Notes: generated by a model from the sequence alone, not told the origin. A stretch of 29,464 nt of DNA from CBDCWA01 sp046048295 (GCA_046048295.1 JBJOGJ010000017.1:1-29464), one strand, 5' to 3'; positions 1 to 8,238 are shown, numbered from the stretch's first letter. Translations and numbers: made by a program.

Positions 1-2
1 GC

Positions 3-203
3 CACGTCAGCCGTCACGGCCGCGGAGGCGGCCGCCTACGACACGTCTCCGCGACGGGCGGGCCGGTTATGCGGCAGGACGCTCGCGGCACCGGACTGCC
101 CGCCACGATCGGCACATTCGCGGAGAGCAACGTGGATGGCCGCCTGCGCGGCCATGACGGGGTGGGGGTGATGGGCGCTGTCCACAGGTCCGTCGCCCGC
201 TGA
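3..203 (+). other. Possible 3' end of an unidentified gene running in from the left edge
   Basis: This frame is open from the window edge to a TGA at 201-203, about 66 codons, and contains a Met at codon 23. I do not recognise the peptide. In DNA this GC-rich an open frame of this length can arise by chance, and a reverse-strand frame over the same bases is also open. A 7-bp inverted repeat (224-230 with 241-247) follows the stop, which would fit the end of a transcript. Treat it as a candidate gene tail only. Confidence 0.15.
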
Positions 204-223
204 CATTTCAGTGCCATAGAGAG

Positions 224-247
224 GGACACACAAAATGCAATGTGTCC
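224..247. repeat. 7-bp inverted repeat, hairpin without T-run
   Basis: GGACACA at 224-230 is the exact reverse complement of TGTGTCC at 241-247, with a 10-base loop. No T-tract follows on either strand, so it is not a classical intrinsic terminator. From here to 407 the DNA is visibly richer in A and T than the core genes, and I see no gene in it. Confidence 0.3.
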
Positions 248-407
248 GGATTATGGTAGGTGGATGCACGGTCTAAACTAAACTCAGGTGTCACCATGGC
301 CATGCGGGAGAAGTAATGTCGACGGCCAGGCTGACGTGCCGCGCGTTCCCTCTCACGGGATCGCATGGCACACTTTGTTGTATAAACAGTAGCTTGAGGG
401 GTCAGCC

Positions 408-770
408 ATGGCGGCAACTTACTTACTCTTGGCTGGAGCAAGCTTGGTAATGCTCACAAGCTATATGGCACGAATTTTGGTACGCGGTTCGCATCCGTCA
501 CATTGGCCAATCTGGTTGGCAGTACTGGGTAACGCAACACTAGTTTGTGCTGTCGCACTTGTTACCTGGGCTTTTCTCGTTCATCCCTGGCAGTGGGCTC
601 TGGGAGGTGTCTTCTTTTTTGTGGTGCCCTTCGCTCTTGCCCAAGGACTCCTGTTCTCTGAAATTCAACGGATGGGCGTGCTTACTCACTTTCTTGCAAC
701 TAAGCCGCTATTCGACTTAGCCTTGCTTGGCACCACCGGCACGCTGTGGTGGCTCTACTGGCCCCTGTGA
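408..770 (+). CDS. Small four-helix membrane protein of unknown function
   Basis: This 120-residue protein is strongly hydrophobic. About four membrane segments can be drawn near residues 3-25, 33-58, 63-85 and 100-119, with basic residues (Arg22, Arg26) after the first. The last segment is Trp-rich and the chain ends right after it. A TGAGGGG ribosome binding site lies 6 bases before the ATG, which supports the start. I recognise no family motif and cannot assign a function. Codon use is noticeably less GC-rich than in the core genes from nadE onward, suggesting accessory or acquired DNA. It sits beside another small membrane protein (979-1359) on the same strand, separated by about 200 bases with no evident gene. 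Confidence 0.6.
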   Translation: MAATYLLLAGASLVMLTSYMARILVRGSHPSHWPIWLAVLGNATLVCAVALVTWAFLVHPWQWALGGVFFFVVPFALAQGLLFSEIQRMGVLTHFLATKPLFDLALLGTTGTLWWLYWPL

Positions 771-978
771 TTAGACTGCACGTAAGATCCCTGTGTCTCT
801 ATTTCTCGCTGACATTCTGGCGCCACAGATCAGGCATCAGTTAAATTGAAGCTCGTGTGGATCGCGCAAGGTGGATGCGAGGCCGGAGCTGTATCCGGGC
901 GGATTGATGTGGCGCGGGCGAAGCGGACGAAAGGCGACCGAATTCTGTGGATTTTAGGCACGCCACCATACCAGCTCC

Positions 979-1359
979 ATGAATGCTTTGTTCATTCGCA
1001 AGATGGAAGATTTCTTCGCTTGGTTTCGGCACTGGTACATAGGCTTTGCGATCGCGCTCATTTATGGCTCCCTCGCAATGGCTTTCTTGTCACGAGGCGC
1101 GAAGCTGAGACGTCTGTTCATGCCGCGATTGGCGCACCCTATCCAGTGGGTTTTGGAGCTCTTCATCATCTCTGGCTACATCGCTGGCTACTCTGCGCCA
1201 GTCGTAGTCGCGCTGATAGGCATCGGCTACTACCAGGGCGATCCTCTTGGTTTTAAAGAACCGTTGATGACGAAAGGCTTCGGCCATGGCGTGATCGCTG
1301 CAAGCGTTATTGCCGCTGTGTTCTGTTGGTGGATCGACCAGCAAGACGAAAGTCGGTAA
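979..1359 (+). CDS. Small membrane protein of unknown function
   Basis: This is a 126-residue protein from the first ATG. A start at Met9 (position 1003, MEDFFAWF...) is also possible, and neither start has a strong Shine-Dalgarno sequence. It shows an N-terminal aromatic amphipathic stretch, a membrane segment near residues 20-38, a long hydrophobic region near 53-85 that could hold one or two spans, and a last segment near 100-118 ending in a charged tail (DQQDESR). I recognise no known family. It follows the gene at 408-770 in the same direction and could share a transcript with it, but no promoter or terminator between them is obvious. Convergent nadE ends 60 bases downstream. Confidence 0.55.
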   Translation: MNALFIRKMEDFFAWFRHWYIGFAIALIYGSLAMAFLSRGAKLRRLFMPRLAHPIQWVLELFIISGYIAGYSAPVVVALIGIGYYQGDPLGFKEPLMTKGFGHGVIAASVIAAVFCWWIDQQDESR

Positions 1360-1418
1360 ATGCTCGCCAGAGCGACCACCACGCTCGAGTCTGAGGGGAT
1401 GGGATCTCGTCTACCCCC

Positions 1419-3164
1419 TCAAAACACATCGCCGCCGTCTTCGCGGGGTTTGGTCATGCCGGAGGCGGGCGTCGTGTCGGCGGCGGCTTCGCCGGCGATG
1501 TCCTCGCGGAACTTGTTGGTGATCGGATAACGGCGGTCGCGGCCGAAGTTCTTGGCTGAGATCTTGACGCCGGGTGCCGCCTGGCGGCGCTTGTACTCCG
1601 CCACGTAAAGAAGCCGCGCGACGCGCTCGACGGTCGCCGGGTCGTGGCCCTTGGCGACGATGGCCCGGAGCGGCATCTCGCGCTCGACGAGGTTGACGAG
1701 GATGTCGTCGAGCACCTCGTAGGGCGGCAGCGAATCCTGATCCGTCTGGTTCTCTCGCAACTCCGCACTTGGCGCTTTCGTGATGATGCGCTCCGGAATG
1801 ACGATGCCCGCCGGCCCCTTGCCGCCCTTCGGCACGTTGGCGTTGCGCCAGCGCGAAAGGCGGTACACCTCCATCTTGTAGAGATCCTTGATCGGATTGA
1901 AGCCGCCGTTCATGTCGCCGTAGAGGGTGGCGTAGCCGACGCTCATCTCGCTCTTGTTGCCGGTGGTGACGACCATGTCGCCGAACTTGTTGGAGACCGC
2001 CATCAAGAGCGTGCCGCGCACGCGGCTCTGGATGTTCTCCTCCGTGACGCCGGGCTCGGTGCCGGCGAAGAGTTCGCCAAGCGCATTCATGAAGCCTGCG
2101 ACCGGCTGCTCGATCGCCACGACGTCGTAATGGACGCCCAAGAGCTTCGCGCATTCCGCCGCGTCCTCGACGCTCTCGGGCGAGGTATAGCGGTAGGGCA
2201 TCATCACGCATTTGACGCGATCCGGACCCAGCGCGTCGGCCGCCATCGCAGCGCAGAGTGCCGAATCGATGCCGCCCGAGAGACCGAGCACGACGCCCGG
2301 GAAACCGTTCTTGTCGACGTAGTCGCGGAGCCCCATGACGCAGGCGTGATAGGCGGCGGCATCGCCTTCCTCGACCAGGACCCTGGGCCCGCCGACGCAG
2401 CGCCAGCCATCGGCGCCCTTCTTCCACTCGGTGAGCGATACCGCCTCGGCCCACGCCGGCATCTGCACAGCAAGGGCGGCGTCGCCGTTGAGAACGAAGG
2501 AGGCGCCGTCGAAGGCGAGTTCGTCCTGGCCGCCGACCTGGTTGAGGTAGACGAGCGGCAGGTCCGTTTCCTTGACGCGCGCGACGGCGACGTTCATGCG
2601 CACGTCCGGCTTCCACCAGTCGAAGGGCGAGCCGTTGATGGCGATCAGCATCTCGGCGCCGCACTCGGCAAGGCACTCGGTGACGTCCTCCTGCCAGATG
2701 TCCTCGCAGATGGGAGCGCCGAAGCGGAGGCCGCGGAACACCAGCGGGCTCGGCAGGTCACCGGCGGCGAACACGCGCTTCTCGTCGAAGACGCCGTAAT
2801 TGGGGAGCAGCGCCTTGAAGCGGATGCCGGCGATCTCGCCCCGGTCCAGAAGGACGACCGCGTTGTAGACGACACCCGCCTCTGGCCAGACGGTGCCGAC
2901 GAGGATGCCGGGGCCGTCCCTGGTCTCGGCGGCGAGCGCCTGGACGGCGGCCCGCGCTGCGCCTGTGAAGGCGGGCTTCAGGACGAGGTCTTCCGGCGGA
3001 TAGCCGGTGACGAACAGCTCCGGGAAGACGACGAGGTCGGCGCCCTGGGCAGCGGCAGTCGCGACCGCCGAACGAAGCTTCGCCATGTTGCCCGGGATAT
3101 CGCCAACCACTGGATTGAGCTGGGCCAAGGCGATGCGGAGAGTATCTGTGATTTGATTTGTCAT
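1419..3164 (-). CDS. nadE: Glutamine-dependent NAD+ synthetase
   Basis: This enzyme catalyses the last step of NAD synthesis, amidating nicotinic acid adenine dinucleotide with ATP, using ammonia released from glutamine. The 581 residues hold two domains. The N-terminal nitrilase-like glutaminase (about 8-260) has the triad Glu49 (FPEL), Lys117 (FKALLPNYG) and Cys153 (PICEDIW). The C-terminal synthetase (about 275-560) carries the pyrophosphate-binding SGGIDS loop at 296-301. The length suits the long bacterial form. The ATG at 3164 gives the normal N-terminus, yet no good Shine-Dalgarno sequence precedes it. An inverted-repeat element (3174-3305) begins only 9 bases upstream, so its leader or promoter may have been altered by that element. 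Confidence 0.96.
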   Translation of the reverse strand: MTNQITDTLRIALAQLNPVVGDIPGNMAKLRSAVATAAAQGADLVVFPELFVTGYPPEDLVLKPAFTGAARAAVQALAAETRDGPGILVGTVWPEAGVVYNAVVLLDRGEIAGIRFKALLPNYGVFDEKRVFAAGDLPSPLVFRGLRFGAPICEDIWQEDVTECLAECGAEMLIAINGSPFDWWKPDVRMNVAVARVKETDLPLVYLNQVGGQDELAFDGASFVLNGDAALAVQMPAWAEAVSLTEWKKGADGWRCVGGPRVLVEEGDAAAYHACVMGLRDYVDKNGFPGVVLGLSGGIDSALCAAMAADALGPDRVKCVMMPYRYTSPESVEDAAECAKLLGVHYDVVAIEQPVAGFMNALGELFAGTEPGVTEENIQSRVRGTLLMAVSNKFGDMVVTTGNKSEMSVGYATLYGDMNGGFNPIKDLYKMEVYRLSRWRNANVPKGGKGPAGIVIPERIITKAPSAELRENQTDQDSLPPYEVLDDILVNLVEREMPLRAIVAKGHDPATVERVARLLYVAEYKRRQAAPGVKISAKNFGRDRRYPITNKFREDIAGEAAADTTPASGMTKPREDGGDVF

Positions 3165-3173
3165 GGCCGGACA

Positions 3174-3305
3174 CTAGAGCATTATCCGAGCGAACGGAAT
3201 CGCTTCATTGGTCGGATAAAAATGGCTTAGATTCATAGTGATAGAGCAGGTCCACCCGATCTGTTGACCGCAAATGCGGTCACGTCAGATCGGATACTGC
3301 TCTAG
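3174..3305. repeat. 132-bp palindromic, MITE- or RIME-like intergenic element
   Basis: The ends form terminal inverted repeats. CTAGAGCATTATCCGA at 3174-3189 matches the reverse complement of 3290-3305 at 15 of 16 bases. The right half is itself a nested palindrome: AGAGCAG 3243-3249 with CTGCTCT 3297-3303, CCGATCTG 3256-3263 with CAGATCGG 3286-3293, and TGACCGCA 3265-3272 with TGCGGTCA 3275-3282. In the left half ATTATCCGA at 3181-3189 pairs with TCGGATAAAAAT at 3212-3223, with a smaller stem between. There is no coding capacity. Palindromic intergenic elements opening with similar AGAGCATTATCCGA-like ends are widespread in rhizobial genomes. Family membership is inferred from memory, not from a search. 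Confidence 0.7.
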
Positions 3306-3413
3306 CCGGGCGGTGCGGCGCCTGACAACTGGCGCGATGGGGCGTGCTGCTTTCACGCTTCCGGTGACCATATAAGCTGACGGCAGGCCGTCCAGACCGA
3401 GGAAAAGGGGCAC

Positions 3414-4544
3414 ATGGCACTCAAGGAACCGACCTTCACCTTCGGCATAGAAGAGGAATACCACCTCATCGACGTCGAGACGCGGGAACTCGCCGACGCG
3501 CCGCAGGCGCTGATGGCGGCCTGCGAGGAGGCGCTCGGCGGACAGGTGGCGCCGGAGTTCCTGCGCACGCAGATCGAGGTCGGCACGAAACCCTGCCGCA
3601 CCATAGCGGAGGCGCGCGAGCAGCTTTCGGCGCTAAGGGCGACCATCGGCAGGTTGGCGCACGAGCATGGCATGGCGCCGGTGGCCTCCGCGACCCATCC
3701 GCTGGCACGGGCACGAACGCTGAAGACGACGGAGAAGGAGCGCTACCAGGCGCTCGCACGCGATCTCGCCGGCGTCGGACGGCGCCTCGCGATCTGCGGC
3801 ATGCACGTCCATGTCGGCATCGAGGACGAGGATACCCGCATCGAGCTGATGAACCACCTGCGGTATTTCGTGCCGCACCTGCTGATGCTTTCGACATCAT
3901 CGCCGTTCTGGGAGGGCGAGAACACCGGCCTGAAGAGCTACCGCCTCGCCGTCATGCACGAGTTGCCGCGCACGGGCATGCCGGGGCGATTCCAGAGCTG
4001 GAACGACTATGCCCACACCATTGAAGTCCTGACGTCGGCAGGCATCATCGAGGACGGCAGCAAGATCTGGTGGGACATCCGGCCATCGGCGCGGTTCCCG
4101 ACGCTGGAGATGCGCATACCGGACGTCTGTACCCGCCTCGACGACGCGCTCGCCATCGCGGCAATCTATGTCTGTCTTGCGCGGCGACTGTTTCGGCTCA
4201 GGCGGGCCAACCAGAGCTGGCGGACCTATCCCGTTTTCCTGCTCGAAGAGAACCGCTGGCGCGCCCAGCGCTATGGCGTGAGCGAGAGCCTGTTCGACTT
4301 CGGCAAGGGCCAGCTCGTGCCGTTCGCGGAACTCGTCGACGAGTTGATCACACTCGTCGGCGAGGACGCGGAGGCGATGGGCTGCACCGCCGAGGTGGCG
4401 CACGCCCGCGACATAGTGGCCCGCGGGACGAGTGCCGACCGGCAGGTCGAACTCTACGAGAAATCGCTGGCAGCAGGCGCCTCGCAGCAACTGGCATTGC
4501 ACGCAGTGATCGACTGGCTCGCCGCACAAACCCTTGAATTCTAA
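3414..4544 (+). CDS. YbdK-type carboxylate-amine ligase (glutamate-cysteine ligase family 2)
   Basis: This 376-residue protein belongs to the GCS2 superfamily, ATP-dependent ligases that form gamma-glutamyl-cysteine-like amide bonds. The N-terminus has the family signature FGIEEEYHLID (residues 10-20), whose acidic residues bind metal and ATP. Other conserved parts are QIEVGT (53-58), GMHVHVG (129-135) and a WWDIRPS stretch near 220. The length is normal for YbdK proteins. YbdK of E. coli has only weak glutamate-cysteine ligase activity and the true substrate is unclear, so I give no narrower role. An AGGAAAAGGGG stretch precedes the ATG. The gene stands alone, divergent from nadE across the palindromic element. 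Confidence 0.92.
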   Translation: MALKEPTFTFGIEEEYHLIDVETRELADAPQALMAACEEALGGQVAPEFLRTQIEVGTKPCRTIAEAREQLSALRATIGRLAHEHGMAPVASATHPLARARTLKTTEKERYQALARDLAGVGRRLAICGMHVHVGIEDEDTRIELMNHLRYFVPHLLMLSTSSPFWEGENTGLKSYRLAVMHELPRTGMPGRFQSWNDYAHTIEVLTSAGIIEDGSKIWWDIRPSARFPTLEMRIPDVCTRLDDALAIAAIYVCLARRLFRLRRANQSWRTYPVFLLEENRWRAQRYGVSESLFDFGKGQLVPFAELVDELITLVGEDAEAMGCTAEVAHARDIVARGTSADRQVELYEKSLAAGASQQLALHAVIDWLAAQTLEF

Positions 4545-4829
4545 GGCACAGCCAGCGCAGCACCCGCGCTGTTCTGGATGAATCATATTTGATTACAATG
4601 TTCAAGGACGTTCGGTTCACAACCAACAAAACGCTTAGCTCCCAAGCCACGAATTTACCATAAATCAACTTCAAGGCGTCGCCGCCCCACAAATGGAGTG
4701 TAGAGGGGCTAGCAGCGTCACGCGGGGACGGCCGGTCGCGGCCGGGGCGCAAAGTTCGGCATGTCCGTGAGACACGGGTCTCAAGGGTCGTGCCGTCCAG
4801 GACGTCAACAACAACGGGAACAACATATC
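4545..4829. other. Intergenic region before the M15-like peptidase gene
   Basis: No gene is seen in these 285 bases. The first half (about 4575-4670) is AT-rich and is the likeliest place for the promoter of the gene at 4830, but I could not pick out a convincing -35/-10 pair. A short hairpin, TGAGAC at 4768-4773 with GTCTCA at 4778-4783 and a 4-base loop, lies about 50 bases before the ATG in what would be the leader. Confidence 0.4.
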
Positions 4830-5441
4830 ATGTTTGGAATGCTGAGCCCCCTTGGGCGGCTTGCGGCCGTGCTTGCATGCGCCTTCACCATGCTCGTCGG
4901 CATTACGCCAATCATCGGCATGCAAACCGCCGAAGCATCCTCGACATCGTGCCTGCCCGGCGCCATCAAACAACGCCTCGCCCAGATCCGGAGCAAATTC
5001 GGTCCCGTCCGCGTCGTATCGACCTTCCGGAGAGGCGCCAGGATCGCCGGCTCAGGCAGGCGGAGCTATCATGCGAACTGCCGCGCCGTTGACTTCCATG
5101 CGCCGCGTGGCAAGCACCGCGCCGTCGTGGCCTGGCTCAAGGCGAACCATGGCGGCGGCGTCGGCACGTACAGCTGCGGCATGAGCCACATCCATATCGA
5201 TAACGGCCCGCACGTGCGCTTTCACCACTGCGTCGGAAAGGGCGGCCACCGCCACGCCAGCCGCAAGCGCCGCGGGGGCAACTACGCGAGCCGGACGCGG
5301 TCGAGAAGCGCGACACGCACGGCGAGCCGCAGTGCCGGGCGGCCTCGCATCACGAGCCAGGCGGCGAGACGGGCACCGAAGCGGCTAGCCCAGCCGAAGA
5401 AGCTCCACTTCGATGTCAATAGCTACGCGCTCGTCAATTAA
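4830..5441 (+). CDS. Exported M15A-like peptidase with Arg/Ser-rich C-terminal tail
   Basis: This 203-residue protein probably cleaves peptidoglycan peptides in the periplasm. A signal sequence (about residues 1-37, ending in an Ala-Glu-Ala-Ser cleavage region) is followed by a compact catalytic domain to about residue 135. The M15-type zinc ligands are visible as His81 and Asp88 in SYHANCRAVDF and the HIHID motif at 120-124. Several cysteines (41, 84, 116, 134) suggest disulfides. Residues 140-195 form a very basic tail rich in Arg, Ser and Thr, not part of the usual domain. An in-frame ATG at 4761 would bury the signal peptide, so the start at 4830 is preferred. The last 57 bases overlap the convergent YceI gene. 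Confidence 0.85.
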   Translation: MFGMLSPLGRLAAVLACAFTMLVGITPIIGMQTAEASSTSCLPGAIKQRLAQIRSKFGPVRVVSTFRRGARIAGSGRRSYHANCRAVDFHAPRGKHRAVVAWLKANHGGGVGTYSCGMSHIHIDNGPHVRFHHCVGKGGHRHASRKRRGGNYASRTRSRSATRTASRSAGRPRITSQAARRAPKRLAQPKKLHFDVNSYALVN

Positions 5442-6014
5442 CGGCAGGCCGCGGGTGAGCCCGAAGTCGCTGCGGTTGATGACGGCCGTGGCGGAAAACC
5501 CGGACACCCACTTGCCGGTGTAGGTCGGATTGACCGAGGCAAGCGGGTGCTCCCCGGTGAAGTTCCACTTGACGGTGAGCACGACGGGCCGGGTGACGCC
5601 CATGATGGTCAGATCACCCGTTACCTGCCCCGTCCGATCACCGATCAATGGCTTGGTGCCCGTGCTCTTGAACGTGATCGTCGGATAGCGCTCGACGTCG
5701 AAGAAATCCGACGACTTCAGTAGGTCGTCGAGCTTTGCAACGCCGGTGGAAAGCGTAGCCATGTAGAGCGTGGCGAGCACCTGGCCGCGGTCGGGCTGTG
5801 TCGGGTCGAACTGGAGCTGGCCCTTGATGCCGGTAACGGTGCCGGACTGGCGCGACAAACCGAGATGGCCATAGGTGAAACGAACGACGCTGGTGTTGGG
5901 CTCAAAGGACCAGATCTCGGCCCGAACGCTGGCCGAAAGGGCTGACAGCGCCGCCAGGGTCAGCGCCACCACCTGCCAGACCTTCCACGCGATACGCATA
6001 CCTTTTCGATCCAT
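5385..6014 (-). CDS. YceI-family periplasmic protein
   Basis: This protein of about 209 residues has an N-terminal signal peptide (MRIAWKVWQVVALTLAAL followed by small residues, cleavage near SVRA-EIW) and one YceI domain. YceI domains form a lipocalin-like barrel that binds isoprenoid-type lipids. Recognisable parts are the opening strand SFEPNTSVVRFTYGHLG, a DFFDVERYPTITFKST segment and the motif LTIMGVTRPVVLTVKWN. Two starts are adjacent, GTG at 6017 and ATG at 6014; I use the ATG, which has GGAATGAG upstream. It lies 40 bases after the SDR gene on the same strand and could be the end of that transcript. Its 3' end overlaps the convergent M15-like gene by 57 bases. The ligand is not predictable. 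Confidence 0.9.
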   Translation of the reverse strand: MDRKGMRIAWKVWQVVALTLAALSALSASVRAEIWSFEPNTSVVRFTYGHLGLSRQSGTVTGIKGQLQFDPTQPDRGQVLATLYMATLSTGVAKLDDLLKSSDFFDVERYPTITFKSTGTKPLIGDRTGQVTGDLTIMGVTRPVVLTVKWNFTGEHPLASVNPTYTGKWVSGFSATAVINRSDFGLTRGLPLIDERVAIDIEVELLRLG

Positions 6015-6054
6015 CACTCACTCATTCCATATGACGTAGAGCCTTCGGCGCTCC

Positions 6055-6810
6055 CTACAGCGCTGCCGACATGCCGCCATCGACGGGAAGCTCGGCACCG
6101 GTGACAAAGGCTGCATCGTCGCTCGCGAGAAACAGTGCAGCGCCCGAGATGTCGCGCTGCGAACCGAAGCGGGCGAGCGGTGTCTTGTCGAGCAGCGCCT
6201 TCTTGATCGCCGGGTTGCGCAGCACCCGCTCCGTGAGTGCGGTCTCGACGAAGCCCGGCGCAAGTGCGTTGACGCGGATATGGAACGGCGCGTACTCGAC
6301 AGCGAGGGCACGCGTCAGAGCTGTCACCGCACCCTTGGTCGCCGAGTAGCCGGCGAGCTGGCGCAGTCCGCGATGCCCCATGATCGAGGAAATGTTTATG
6401 AGCGAACCGCGCCCGGAGCGACGCAAAAGCTCGAACCCGTCGCGGGCGATGCGCACGACGCCGTCGAGATTGACGTCGCGGATATGCTCCCAGTCCGCAT
6501 CCGAAAGATGCCGGAAATCGGCACGCACGTTGATGCCCGCATTGTTGACGAGAACGTCGATCCGGCCGTGCGCCGCTTCGACCGCGCGAAACATCTGGTT
6601 CACGTCCTGCCCCTTCGAGACGTCGACAGCCATAGCCGTCACCGCATGTCCCGAATGGCGCAGCTCGATGGCAGCAGCTTCCGCGCGCTCCCCGTCCAGG
6701 TCGGTCAGGAACACGACTGCCCCTTCCTCCGCGAAACGCGCAGCGATCCCCTGCCCGATCCCACCCGCCGCGCCAGTGACAACGGCTACACGTCCCTCAA
6801 GTCGTCCCAT
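6055..6810 (-). CDS. SDR-family NAD(P)-dependent oxidoreductase
   Basis: This is a classical short-chain dehydrogenase of about 251 residues, related to FabG and glucose dehydrogenases. It shows the Rossmann nucleotide site TGAAGGIGQG near the N-terminus, the NNAGIN motif, and the catalytic Ser in INISSIMG followed by YSATKG with the Tyr and Lys of the active site. An Asp after beta-strand 2 (LTDLDGE) suggests preference for NAD(H). The substrate cannot be told from sequence. The open frame extends to an ATG at 6855, directly abutting the gor stop codon, but that start has no ribosome site. GGAG lies 6 bases before the ATG at 6810, so the shorter form is preferred. It is probably cotranscribed with rpiA and gor. 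Confidence 0.9.
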   Translation of the reverse strand: MGRLEGRVAVVTGAAGGIGQGIAARFAEEGAVVFLTDLDGERAEAAAIELRHSGHAVTAMAVDVSKGQDVNQMFRAVEAAHGRIDVLVNNAGINVRADFRHLSDADWEHIRDVNLDGVVRIARDGFELLRRSGRGSLINISSIMGHRGLRQLAGYSATKGAVTALTRALAVEYAPFHIRVNALAPGFVETALTERVLRNPAIKKALLDKTPLARFGSQRDISGAALFLASDDAAFVTGAELPVDGGMSAAL

Positions 6811-6855
6811 CATCAGCTCCGTCGCCTCTACCGCCTGCCTGGTCGGCCTGCTCAT

Positions 6856-8226
6856 TCAGTTGGAGGGTGTCCATTTGGTGCGCATGGTCACCAGTTCCTC
6901 GGCTGCCGAAGGATGCAGTGCCATCGTCGCATCGAACTGCGCCTTCGTTGCGCCCATCTTCATGGCGATGGCCACGACCTGCGCGATCTCGCCGGCGTCC
7001 GGGCCGAGGATATGGCAGCCGACGACGCGACCGCTTGCCCGCTCGACAACCAGCTTCATCAGCATGCGTTCGCTGCTACCCGACAACGTCGCCTTCATCG
7101 GGCGGAACGACGACTTGTAGATATCGATCTCGCCACACTGCATGTGCGCGGCCTGTTCCGTGAGACCGACCGTGCCGATCTCCGGCGTCGAGAAGACAGC
7201 GGTGGGTATGAGGTCATAATCCGTTGTCCACGGATTGCGGCCGAAGACAGTGTCGGCGAATGCGTGCCCCTCGCGGATGGCAACGGGCGTCAGCGTGACG
7301 CGATCGGTGACATCGCCGACCGCGTAGATATGGTGAACATTGGTGCGGGACTGGTCGTCGACGATGATCCGTCCGCCGTCGCTGAGATGCACGCCGGCCT
7401 TCTCGAGACCGAGGCCCTTCGTGTTGGGGCTGCGGCCGATCGCGAACATGATCTGGTCGGCCTCGAGCCTGTCGCCGTTCGTCAACGATCCAACGAGGCC
7501 GCTTCCAGTCTTCTCGATCGCGCTGAAAACGGCACCGGTCACGATATTTATGCCTTTCGCCCGGTAGGCGTCGGTCAGCGCGTCCCTCAGATCCTCGTCG
7601 AAGCCGCGCAGGATCTTGTCGCCACGATAAAGGATGGTCGTCTCCGCCCCGAGCCCCGCGAATATGCCGGCGAATTCTATGGCGATGTAGCCGCCCCCGG
7701 CGATTACGATGCGGCGGGGCAATTCATCGAGATGAAATGCCTCGTTGGAGGTAATTACATGCTCGATGCCAGGAAGCCGCTCGTCGAGGTTGACCGTGCC
7801 GCCCGTGGCAATGAGGATCGTCTGAGCGGTGAGGGTGCGCTGGTCCGAGAGCAGCCGCACCGTATGCGGCCCCTCGAGCACGGCACGCGACTTGAATATT
7901 TCGACCTTGGCGTTGTCGAGCCCCTGCGTGTAGAGCCCCTCGAGCCGGGCGATCTCCTTGTCCTTGTTGGCTATGAGCGTCGGCCAGTCGAAGCTCACCC
8001 CGCCGACCGTCCAGCCAAACCCCGCGGCGTCGTGGAATTCATCGGAGAAGCGGCTCGCATAGACGAGCAGCTTCTTGGGCACGCAACCGCGGATCACGCA
8101 GGTGCCGCCCATACGGTATTCCTCGGCAAGCGCGACCTTCGCCCCGTGACCGGCCGCGATCCGCGCCGCGCGAACGCCACCGGATCCGCCGCCGATCACG
8201 AACAGGTCATAGTCGAACTCAGCCAT
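6856..8226 (-). CDS. gor: Glutathione-disulfide reductase
   Basis: This FAD enzyme uses NADPH to reduce oxidised glutathione in the cytoplasm. The 456 residues show the FAD-binding GGGSGG at 12-17 and the redox-active disulfide Cys43/Cys48 in GGTCVIRGCVPKKL. An NADPH domain around 167-210 has GGGYIAIEFAG and a basic Arg after the next strand. The FAD motif AVGDVTD comes before the C-terminal dimerisation domain, which ends in HPSAAEELVTMRT with the catalytic His and Glu. This matches bacterial glutathione reductase rather than lipoamide dehydrogenase. An AGGAGCG ribosome site overlaps the rpiA stop codon, which indicates translational coupling in the rpiA-gor-SDR run. Confidence 0.95.
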   Translation of the reverse strand: MAEFDYDLFVIGGGSGGVRAARIAAGHGAKVALAEEYRMGGTCVIRGCVPKKLLVYASRFSDEFHDAAGFGWTVGGVSFDWPTLIANKDKEIARLEGLYTQGLDNAKVEIFKSRAVLEGPHTVRLLSDQRTLTAQTILIATGGTVNLDERLPGIEHVITSNEAFHLDELPRRIVIAGGGYIAIEFAGIFAGLGAETTILYRGDKILRGFDEDLRDALTDAYRAKGINIVTGAVFSAIEKTGSGLVGSLTNGDRLEADQIMFAIGRSPNTKGLGLEKAGVHLSDGGRIIVDDQSRTNVHHIYAVGDVTDRVTLTPVAIREGHAFADTVFGRNPWTTDYDLIPTAVFSTPEIGTVGLTEQAAHMQCGEIDIYKSSFRPMKATLSGSSERMLMKLVVERASGRVVGCHILGPDAGEIAQVVAIAMKMGATKAQFDATMALHPSAAEELVTMRTKWTPSN

Positions 8227-8238
8227 CGCGACGCGCTC

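Noticed and set aside
1644..3230. A 528-codon plus-strand frame opposite nadE
   Set aside because: nadE shows all catalytic motifs on the minus strand; the antisense frame reads as low-complexity shadow sequence.
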